DNA of 64,000 bases from contig NZ_CP017248.1 of assembly GCF_001735805.1 (NCBI RefSeq), positions 8,060,001 through 8,124,000 on the forward strand, written 5' to 3'. Below the pieces are notes generated by a model that saw nothing but the letters and a program-made list of their open reading frames with translations, searched no databases and was not told where the DNA came from. The translations under genes were made by a program, and so were the position numbers. Below, piece by piece: positions 40,818 to 49,100 of the stretch; position 1 is the first letter of the stretch; every line of letters starts with the position of its first letter. This DNA is from Streptomyces fodineus (lineage in GTDB: Bacteria; Actinomycetota; Actinomycetes; Streptomycetales; Streptomycetaceae).

Positions 40818-43039
40818 GCGGCACTCCCCTGCGACTGTGACTCGTGGGCGGCCTCACCGACCAGGTCGGCGACCGCACGGACGGATTCGGACCACTCGCG
40901 CAGGTGGTGGGACCGCTCCGCGAGGGCGGCGAACTTCCCGGGCCAGGCTTCGGTCCGGATGTCCTGGTAGAAGATGCGCCATTCGTCGTCGGTCCCGGCC
41001 GCGGAGATGACACGGTCGAAGAACTCCTCGACGATGGCGAAGATCGCCGCGCTGGGGTCGGCCAGCACGTGCCGCAGATCGGCGCGGCACGCGGAGAGGG
41101 CCTCGTCGTAGCACACGATGAGCATCTGCCGTACGAGGCCGGGCGTGACGGAGGTGTCGTCCGGTCCCGAGTCCTGTCCGGCGACGGGGAACGGGTACGC
41201 GGGCTGGTCCGCGCGCAGTCCGTCCAGGCAGGCGCGGACGCGGTGCTGCAGCATGCCGCGGTAGGAGAGTTGGAAGCCGGCCAGAAGCTCGAGGGCATAA
41301 CGGACTTCGCTGGTCCCGTCGTCCCGGACCTGTGGGATGCGGGCGGCGACGTCCAGGAGGAAGTCCTTGCCGTCCTTGCCGCTCAGACCCGCGAGTTCGC
41401 CGGGGCCGGCGAGGATCTGCGCGACCTGCCGCTGCATGGCCACGGTGCGGCTGTGGAGGGCGGCCTCGCATTCGAGGAACATCCGCGACAGCCGGGCCCG
41501 CGCCTCGTTGAGGTACTGGCCGTACGCGATGCTCAGCCCGCCCTCGCTGGCCGCCCGTGAGGCGATCTCCTCCGCGGAGGGATGACCGGGCTCTGCCACC
41601 GCCTGCTCGTAGATCTCCTCCAGGGTCGTATAGAGCAACTCGTCCTGAAGGGAGCGTTCCTGACCCAGCGTGCGGACCAGGCCGGCGAGCGCGGTGGCCA
41701 AGCGCCTGTGGGTTTCGTTGAACAGTTCGACGAACGGCAGGAACCACACCGACGACGGCTGTGCGAACTCCGCGATGCTCAGGGCGCGGACGGTGAACTT
41801 GCGGACGCGGTCGCGCAACTCGCGTGCCTTCTCGCCGCGGACGGCGAGGTGAGCGGCGTCGAGGTGGTCGAGATTCGCCAGGAGATGGTCGACGACCTTG
41901 TCCATCACGTCGGCGACCTCTTCGCTGCGGGAGCAATCGACGATGTGCGTCTGCGCGACGGTGAACGGGGATCCGGGCACCCACTCGTGGGCCATGAGCT
42001 CGGCCTGTTTGGAGTTGTCGAGCTCGGGTGTCACGCACTTGTTCACGATCAGGAAGGAGCACTCGCTGAGCGCGGGCCCGCTTCCCAGGCCGGCGTGGAC
42101 GTACTGGTGCAGGCGGAAGTCCTCGGTGCCGATCGCGTCGCCGAGGGCGTTCGGGCGGCGGACGAACACCACGAAGTCGATCTCGTCCTGCATGGCGTCG
42201 ACGATGCGTTCGGCGTCCTGGAGATTCGCTTCACCCAGACCCGGCAGGTCGATCAGGGACAGACCGGTCCAGTCGGCATGGGCGAACGGCGCTGTGATCC
42301 GTACCTCCCGCACCGCCCGGAACGCGTGCAGGGGCTGTTCATCCTCGTCCTTCTGCGCGACGAACGAGCGGATCCGATGCCGGGGGATCGGGAGCGGCAG
42401 GCCGGTCGTCAGCCAGTCGCGGTATTCGGGCAGATATGTATGGAAGCCGGCCAGGTGTTTATAGAGGCCCCCGTCTACGGTGCTGCCGCTGTTCAGCGCG
42501 GGGAGGGGCCGGGCGAAGCCGGCGAGGCTCAGCGGTGCGTCGCCGAGGTCGAGCCTGGTGAAGTACGGGCCGATGATCTCGCCGAGGAACGACCGCTCGG
42601 TGTGGAAGTAGACCTCGGCCCGGGCTTCGCCGGGCTCGTGCCGCAGCACGCTCGTCACGCCCGTGCAGTAGTCCCCGTCGCTGGTCGGCACCTCCTGCTC
42701 CGTCAGGCCCGTCAGGCTCTGGATGAGGCGGCTCTTGCCCTGCCGCGCACGTCCGATCACACCCACGTTCAGCGTCTCGCGGTTGAACCGGGTCAAGGCG
42801 ACCTTCAACGCCGCGATCTCAAGAGGCAGGTCCTTCAGCAGGCCCTCCAGGTCCCTCCCCAGCGCCTGGAGCTTGTCCCTCGCCTCGTCCGGCACGATGC
42901 CGACGAGCCGGGCCCGCAGCGCTTCGATGGTCTGCAGGCCGGCGAGGACATCGGTCAATGCGTCGGAGCGCTTTTCAAGCAGTCGGGCTTGCCTGGCCCG
43001 CCTCTGCCGGATCACCCCGATGCGTTCGACACGTGACAC
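40814..43039 (-). CDS. Dynamin-like large GTPase, first gene of the operon
   Basis: A 741-residue multidomain GTPase. N-terminal helices precede the P-loop VGVIGRARQGKSRLIQSLTG (GRARQGKS), VPTSDGDYCTGVTSVLRH is switch I (the T), LSLIDLPGLGEANLQDAERIV is switch II (DLPG), and ECSFLIVNKCVTPELD is the NKxx base motif. The C-terminal 400 residues are helical (middle/effector domain). This is a dynamin-superfamily layout. GTG 43039 is six bases after AGGG in a GGGGGAGGG run; GTG 43045 is too close. Dynamin-like proteins remodel membranes and some mediate phage resistance by membrane sealing or abortive infection; here it heads a three-gene operon. Confidence 0.85.
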   Translation of the reverse strand: MSRVERIGVIRQRRARQARLLEKRSDALTDVLAGLQTIEALRARLVGIVPDEARDKLQALGRDLEGLLKDLPLEIAALKVALTRFNRETLNVGVIGRARQGKSRLIQSLTGLTEQEVPTSDGDYCTGVTSVLRHEPGEARAEVYFHTERSFLGEIIGPYFTRLDLGDAPLSLAGFARPLPALNSGSTVDGGLYKHLAGFHTYLPEYRDWLTTGLPLPIPRHRIRSFVAQKDEDEQPLHAFRAVREVRITAPFAHADWTGLSLIDLPGLGEANLQDAERIVDAMQDEIDFVVFVRRPNALGDAIGTEDFRLHQYVHAGLGSGPALSECSFLIVNKCVTPELDNSKQAELMAHEWVPGSPFTVAQTHIVDCSRSEEVADVMDKVVDHLLANLDHLDAAHLAVRGEKARELRDRVRKFTVRALSIAEFAQPSSVWFLPFVELFNETHRRLATALAGLVRTLGQERSLQDELLYTTLEEIYEQAVAEPGHPSAEEIASRAASEGGLSIAYGQYLNEARARLSRMFLECEAALHSRTVAMQRQVAQILAGPGELAGLSGKDGKDFLLDVAARIPQVRDDGTSEVRYALELLAGFQLSYRGMLQHRVRACLDGLRADQPAYPFPVAGQDSGPDDTSVTPGLVRQMLIVCYDEALSACRADLRHVLADPSAAIFAIVEEFFDRVISAAGTDDEWRIFYQDIRTEAWPGKFAALAERSHHLREWSESVRAVADLVGEAAHESQSQGSAA

Positions 43040-43257
43040 GTGCACCCTCCCCCATCAACAACCAGGCCAACTCGGTGGCGAGCGCTCATGGTTGCAGGGT
43101 CACGCGCCGATGTAGGGGTATTTCAAATAATTTGTAGGTGCATTGTGTGATCGGACATCCGAGCGGCACCGTCGATGGGTATGCTGCGCCCCTTCGATGT
43201 GGTCGCCCCCTCCCCGCCGCCGGTCGTGCCGCCCTCCAGGCCGGCCACGAACTCCTC

Positions 43258-43530
43258 GAGTCAGCCGGTGAATTCGGGGCCGAGGTCCGGGCGGGCGCAG
43301 CCGCAGAGGTGGATCTGCTCCGGGCCGACCTCCATCAGCGCGGCCACGCCGCCCGCGTACCGCTCGCGGACCTGAAACATGCGGCTCAGCAGCGTCTCGC
43401 GCGCGTCGATCAGATCGTCGCCGAGGAGGACCGCGAAGGGCTGGTCGCCGACGTGGTGGCGGGCGCACAGCATTGCGTGGCCGAGACCGAGCGGGTCGCC
43501 CTGGCGGATGTGGTGGATGTCGGCGAGCCG
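43258..43530 (-). pseudogene. galU: Remnant of a UTP-glucose-1-phosphate uridylyltransferase gene
   Basis: In the minus frame the sequence reads ADIHHIRQGDPLGLGHAMLC, then HHVGDQPFAVLLGDDLIDAR, ETLLSRMFQVRERYAGGVAALM, and EVGPEQIHLCGCA: the central part of GalU (QGEALGLGHAV, PFAVLLGDD, GGSVIAL-like). Both ends are missing and the frame stops at 43261. The conserved LLGDD nucleotide-binding motif remains but the N-terminal nucleotidyltransferase motif is gone, so it is dead. Confidence 0.75.
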
Positions 43531-43830
43531 CGCCGGCGATCATGCGGCCCGTGCTGGGGGACGCGGATGAGAGGACGCCCGGAGAAACTTGCGAACCGGC
43601 TGTGAAGCGATACCGCCGGTAACTCATGTGTAATTCGCCGACTTTGAAACCGTGTCATTCGCACTCCTTGTTTCCTGTGAGCCGCGTGTGCGAAGGTGAA
43701 CCTCCCCGCGGGAGGGCAAAGGCGGGCGTCGAGCGCCCAAGCCGGCCCATTAGGTATGCACCAATCGGCACTGCTTTCCGGCAGGACGGCATTTCACGTG
43801 CGGTCCTGTCGCTGGAAAGGAAATGGTTCC
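43531..43830. other. Gap with promoter of the RICIN membrane protein
   Basis: About 300 bp without a supported gene. Sequence from 43620 is AT-richer; a vegetative -35/-10 is not obvious by eye. The ribosome site GGAAAGGAAATGG precedes GTG 43831. Confidence 0.4.
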
Positions 43831-45795
43831 GTGCAGTCCCCTTACCCCCCACGCCCGCCCTATCCGCCGCTGCCCGGTTCGCCCGGGGAGTCCGACCGCA
43901 CTCTCGTCGCCCTGCTCGGCGGCCCGCATCCCGCCCGCCATCACGCCGTGGCCCTGCTGCTGGCCCGCCATTGGCGGGCCGCCCGCGACTACGCGATCGT
44001 CTGTCTGGCCTCCGCCGGACCCACCGCCCAACTCGTGGCCACCGCCGCCTTCCACGAGGTCCTCGGCCGGGTGGCGGGCGGAGCCATCGGCGGCGCGGTG
44101 CGTCCGCAGCTGCTGGTCGCCGTCCGCGACACCGTCCGCGCCTGGGCGGCGGACGACGTGGCCTGCGCGACTCTGCCGGAATTGCGCAAACCCACTGGTG
44201 GCCGCGGACTGCGCGCGACAAATCCCGGAACGCCGGAAAGGCGGCAACTCGCCGAACGCGCATTTCGGGCCCTTCCCGGCGCTTCCCAATGCCTTCTGTG
44301 GCATGCCGAGGTCGAGGCCGAACCCATAAACATACCCGCTGGTCTACTGGCGATCGACCCGGCCACCGCCACGGCCGCCCTGGAGCAGGCACGCGAGCAA
44401 TTCCGCGTCGGTTGTGTACGTGCCCACCGGGAACTCGCGCCCGCCACGGAATGCCGGTTCTACAACCGGCTCCTGGACGTCCCCATGCGCCGGGGCGGCG
44501 CCCTGCTGCCCGATGTGCGGCGGCATCTGACGGCCTGTGCCTACTGCCGGCACGCCGCGGAAACCTTCGCTCTGTTCGACGACGGCCTCGGTCTGCTGCT
44601 CGCCGAGACCGTGCTCGGCTGGGGAGCCCGCCGCTATCTCGACTCGCGCCCCGGGCGCGGCGCCGCCGAGGAGTGGCCGCCGGCGCCGGCGCCCGACCGG
44701 GCGGGGCCGGCGCCTGGCGGCAGGCACCGCACCGGGCCCGGCAGCCGCCGTCGCAAGGCCGTCGTCATCGGCGTCGGACTGACCTCGCTCGTGCTCCTCG
44801 CCACCGTCCTCGTGGCCAGAAGCTGGTCCGACGACAACGGTGTCCCCACGCCCGGCGTCACCTGGGGCGCCCCCGCAGGCCACACCACCCGCCCGGGCGG
44901 CATCGGCGCCCGGGCCGCCACCTCCCCCTCCGCCGCCTCGCTCGGCGATCCCGTCGAGCTCGCCCACGGCAGCCTGCGCGGCCTCGCCTCGGGGCGCTGC
45001 CTGGACGTCGGCGGTGACGGTGCCGCGGCGGGTGCGATGGTCGGGCTCGCCCCGTGCTCGTCCGCCGCCTCGCAGCAATGGTCGTACCGGGACGACGGGT
45101 TGCTGCGCAGCGCCGCCGCCCCGTCCCTGTGCCTGGCCGCCGACCCCGGGACGAAGAGTGTGGTGCTCGCCGGATGTGTCGTACACGCCGGCGAGGTGGC
45201 GTACGACTTCACCGTGCGCGGCGAGATCCTGCTCCGCCGGCACGGGGGCCTCGTGCTCGCACCGGGCTCCGGCGGCTCCTTTGCCCGCGTCGGGCTGGTA
45301 CGGCGTGACGGTTCGCCCGGGCAGCGGTGGGTGCTGGAGGCGGGTGCGGACGGGGTACGGTGGCCGGATGCGGCGCCGGGTGGGCCGGGCGCTCCAGGCG
45401 CTCCGGAAGTCCCAGGTGTTCTAGGCGCTCTAGGCGTTCCGGGTGTTCCCGGTGTTCCGGGCATTCGGGCGGTTCCCGGTGCTCGGGGCTTGGCTGGTGT
45501 GCCGGATGGGGCGGACGTGCCCGGGGACCGGCAGCCGGGGCAGCCGGAGGGGGATGCCGGCGGGGCGCCGTACGGGGACGGCTCGCGCGGCGGGCCGGAG
45601 CGTGGGCCGGGGGAGCCGGGGGAGTCGCGCCCGGCGAACGAGACCCGGATCGCCCAGGTCCGCGCCGAGCACGGCCGGCGGCGAGCCGGTTCGGTGACGC
45701 TCGGCGGAGCGGTGCGCGCGGTGCACGACGCCCTGCCGCCGGTCCACGGCCCGGTCGCCGCCGTACCGGGGGCCGGGCGGACGCTGCTCCGCTGA
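43831..45795 (+). CDS. Membrane protein with sigma-like/zinc-finger N-terminus, RICIN domain and collagen-like tail
   Basis: A 654-residue protein. Cytoplasmic residues ~25-110 (ARHHAVALLLARHWRAARDYAIVCLAS, VRPQLLVAVRDTVRAWA) have the helix pattern of sigma-region-2-like Streptomyces proteins; RRHLTACAYC at about 230-239 is an anti-sigma-type HxxxCxxC zinc motif. VVIGVGLTSLVLLATVLVA spans the membrane. Outside is a RICIN (beta-trefoil) domain (SLRGLASGRCLDVGGDGAA ... QQWSY ... CLAAD ... QRW), then a Gly-Pro-rich collagen-like stretch of about 40 residues and a long Gly/Pro/Asp/Glu-rich end. A carbohydrate-sensing or wall-bound signalling protein is suggested. GTG 43831 follows AAAGGA. Confidence 0.75.
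   Translation: MQSPYPPRPPYPPLPGSPGESDRTLVALLGGPHPARHHAVALLLARHWRAARDYAIVCLASAGPTAQLVATAAFHEVLGRVAGGAIGGAVRPQLLVAVRDTVRAWAADDVACATLPELRKPTGGRGLRATNPGTPERRQLAERAFRALPGASQCLLWHAEVEAEPINIPAGLLAIDPATATAALEQAREQFRVGCVRAHRELAPATECRFYNRLLDVPMRRGGALLPDVRRHLTACAYCRHAAETFALFDDGLGLLLAETVLGWGARRYLDSRPGRGAAEEWPPAPAPDRAGPAPGGRHRTGPGSRRRKAVVIGVGLTSLVLLATVLVARSWSDDNGVPTPGVTWGAPAGHTTRPGGIGARAATSPSAASLGDPVELAHGSLRGLASGRCLDVGGDGAAAGAMVGLAPCSSAASQQWSYRDDGLLRSAAAPSLCLAADPGTKSVVLAGCVVHAGEVAYDFTVRGEILLRRHGGLVLAPGSGGSFARVGLVRRDGSPGQRWVLEAGADGVRWPDAAPGGPGAPGAPEVPGVLGALGVPGVPGVPGIRAVPGARGLAGVPDGADVPGDRQPGQPEGDAGGAPYGDGSRGGPERGPGEPGESRPANETRIAQVRAEHGRRRAGSVTLGGAVRAVHDALPPVHGPVAAVPGAGRTLLR
45366..45490 (+). repeat. GXY-like repeat region in the RICIN protein
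   Basis: Codons read GGP GAP GAP, then GVL GAL GVP GVP GVP GIR and further G-x-x triplets. The DNA shows a short period of about 9-12 bp (variants of GGCGTTCCGGGTGTTCC). It resembles a bacterial collagen-like stalk produced by repeat expansion. Confidence 0.6.
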
Positions 45796-46067
45796 CGTGT
45801 CGTGGGACGCCCGGCCGGGTTCGAGCCACGGGGCCGAAGTCATGCGGAATTTACAGACTTCGAGTGGGTGTCCCGGAGTGTTGCGGCCGGGTGAGTGCGC
45901 GGTGAAGCAGACGGGTGGTTTGACCGGGTTGTGATGGTGTGGCGCGTGGACCCCGGCGGTCCCGCGCCCGCACCCGTGCGAGGAATAGCCCCGTTTCTCA
46001 GCCCTTGCGGGGAATTCGGCCCACTGGCCGAATCGATGTCACCGGCCGCGAAAAGGACGCGGCGTTA
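45796..46067. other. Intergenic DNA upstream of the PKS operon
   Basis: No gene is supported. CGAAGTC (45835-45841) and GACTTCG (45856-45862) form a 7-bp inverted repeat with a 14-bp spacer soon after the preceding stop, either a weak terminator or an operator. The rest shows nothing more. Confidence 0.4.
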
Positions 46068-46096
46068 TTGACCCGTGAGTAGGCCGAGGCTAGTTT
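46068..46096 (+). promoter_or_regulatory. Probable vegetative promoter of the PKS operon
   Basis: TTGACC (46068-46073) and TAGTTT (46091-46096) are separated by 17 bp; the expected start is near 46103, leaving a 37-67-base leader. No adjacent regulatory gene is present. Confidence 0.5.
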
Positions 46097-46169
46097 CCGG
46101 TGCCCTCGTACCAGATCGTTCCGCCGCACACCCCCCACCGTGCTGTCTCGCCGATCGTGCCGGAGCATC

Positions 46170-49100
46170 ATGACCTCGCCTGTGCGCGCCCATGACCTCG
46201 TCCTCTGCCTCACCCCGTTCGGAGAACCCGACGCCGGGCTCACCACCGCCGCCTGCGCCGCGGGCGCGCTCGGCATCCTCGACCTCGGCACCGGCGACCG
46301 AAGAGCCCGAGAGGAACTGTCCCGGCTGATACGGGCCGCCCCGGGCCCCTTCGGCATACGGGTGACCGGGCGCTGCACCCTGACCCCGGCCGACGTCGGC
46401 GAGGCTCCCGACACCGTGGTCCGCACCCCGGACGCGAGCTGGACCATCCCCGAACTCACCGCCGGCTACCGGGTATTGGCAGAGGTCACGGACATCGGGC
46501 AGGCGCACACGGCCGTGCGCGCCGGTGCCCGAGGGCTGATCGCCCGGGGCGCCGAAAGCGGTGGCCGGATCGGCGAGCTGAGCACCTTCGTGCTGCTGCA
46601 ACAGCTGCTGTCCGACGGTGAGTTGAGCGGCGTCCCCATCTGGGCCTGCGGTGGCATCGGGCCGCGTACGGCTGCGGCCGCCGTGGCAGGCGGTGCCACC
46701 GGGGTCGTCCTGGACAGCCAACTCGCCCTGCTCGCCGAGTCGGCGCTGCCCGAAACGGTCCGGTCGGTGCTGCGCTCCCTGGACGGCTCGGAGACCGTGG
46801 TGCTGGGCGGCCACCGGGTACTGCGGCGCCGGGACCCGGACGCCCCGCACCCGCCGGCCGACGACCCCGATGCGGTCGCGTCCCTGCTCGGCGCCACCGA
46901 CCTGCGCGGCCGGCTGCTCCCGGTGGGCCAGGACGGCTTCCTCGCCGCCCGGCTCGCCGAACGGTGCGGGGACGTACGGCGGTTGGTGCGGGAGGTCTCG
47001 GCGGCGATAGGCGGGGTGGCGGATGGCGGCTCGGCATCGGTGCCGGTGCATGAGCTCGCTGAGGGCGGTCCGGCATCGCGGGCGCCGCGCGGCGTGGCCG
47101 GGGACGGCCCGGGATCGGTGTCGACGCCTGACGCGGCTGACGGCGGCCCGGCATCGGTGGTGATGCGTGGCGTGGCCGGGGGTGGTCCGGGGTCGGTGGT
47201 GTCGCGTGGTGTCGGCGAGGGTGGTCCAGCACCGGTGGTGGTGCATGAGGTGGCTGACGGAGGTCAAGCATCGGTGCCGACGCCTGACGCGGCTGATGGT
47301 GGTCCGGCATCGATGGCGATGCACGGCGTCGCCGGGGATGGCTCGGCTTCGGCGGTGATGCGCGGCGTGGGCGGGGACGGTCCGGGATCGGTGTCGACGC
47401 GTGAGCTGGCTGAGGGCGGTCCGGCACCGCGGGCGCCGCGCGGTGTGGCCGGGGGTGGTCCGGGGCCGGTGTCGACGCCGGAGGTGGCTGACGGCGATCC
47501 GGCATTGCGGGCGCCGCGCGGTGTGGGCGGCTCGGCATCGATGGCGATCCCCGGCGTCGCGGGGGACGGTCCGGGATCGGTGTCGACACCCGAGGTGGCT
47601 GACGGCGATCCGGCATTGCGGGCGCCGCGCGGTGTGGGCGAGGGCGGGTCGGCGTCGGTGGTGATGCGAGCCGTCGCCGGGGACGGCCCGGCATCGATGG
47701 CGATGCAGGGCGTCGCCGGGGACGGCTCGGCTTCGGCGGTGATGCGCGGTGTGGCCGACCGTGGGGCCGCCGCCGCTCTGCGACCCGGGTCGGCCATGAG
47801 TCGGGCGCTCGGTACCCGGCTGCCGGTCGCGCAGGGGCCCATGACCCGGGTCAGTGACCAGGCGGGGTTCGCCGCCGCCGTCGCCGCGGACGGGGCGCTG
47901 CCGTTCCTGGCGCTGGCCCTGGCCGACGGCGAGCGGACCCGGTCGCTGCTCACCGAGGCACGGGCCGTGCTGGAGGGGCGGCCCTGGGGCGTGGGCGTGC
48001 TCGGCTTCGCGCCCGAGGACGTCCGCAGCGCCCAGTTGGACGCCGTACGGGAGCTGCGGCCCACGCACGCGGTCATCGCGGGCGGACGGCCCGCGCAGGC
48101 CGAGACGCTGGAGCGGGCCGGGATCCACACCTTCCTGCATGTGCCCTCGCCGGGGCTGCTGCGGCAGTTCCTGGACGCGGGTGCGCGCCGGTTCGTGTTC
48201 GAGGGGTCCGAGTGCGGCGGGCATGTGGGACCGAGGGCCTCCTTCCCGCTGTGGGAGGCCCAGCTCGCCGTACTGGAGGACTTCCTGGGGGGTGCCGACG
48301 ACGCGCAGGCCCGTCGGCTGGAGGTGTTCTTCGCGGGCGGTGTGCACGACGAGCGGTCGGCGGCCATGGTCGCGGCCCTGGCGGCACCGCTCACCGCCCG
48401 GGGCGCCGCCGTCGGTGTGCTCATGGGCACCGCCTACCTGTTCACCGAGGAGGCCGTCGCGCACGGCGCCATCCGCCCCCTCTTCCAGCGACAGGTCCTC
48501 ACCGCCACCACGACCGCCCTGCTGGAGACCGCCCCCGGCCACGCCACCCGCTGCGTCCCGAGCCCCTTCACCGCCGGCTACCGTGCCCGGGAGGCCGCTC
48601 TACGGGCGCGGGGACTGCCCGACCGGGAGATCTGGGAGAGCCTGGAACGGCTCAACGTGGGCCGCCTGCGCATCGCCAGCAAGGGCGTCCAGCGCGGCGC
48701 CGACGGTGAGCTGGCGACCGTCGGTGAGGAACGGCAGCTCGCGGACGGGATGTTCATGGCCGGCGAGGTCGCCGTCCTGCGCTCGGCGACCACCACCCTG
48801 GCTGGTCTGCACCGCTCGGTGACCGACGGCGCCGCCGACTTCCTGACGCGACGGGCCGTCCGCCCGAGTGCGTCGTCCGCCGCCGAGCCGCAGCCGCCCG
48901 CACCGCTGGACATCGCGATCGTCGGCATGGCCTGCATGTTCCCCCAGGCCCCCGACCTCGCCGCCTTCTGGGCCGATGTCGTCGCCGGACGCGACGCCGT
49001 CACCGAGGTGCCGCCCGAGCGCTGGGACCCGGCCGTGCACCACACCGCCGGCAGCACCGCGTCCAAGTGGGGCGGCTTCCTGCCCCGCATCCCCTTCGAC

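Noticed and set aside
42900..43045. GTG at 43045 as the dynamin-like start
   Set aside because: The AGGG ribosome site would touch the codon; GTG at 43039 has proper spacing.
46065..48542. Minus-strand open frame with a His/Arg repeat opposite the minisatellite
   Set aside because: The repeat is the antisense of the 13-residue plus-strand units; no start or ribosome site, no family.
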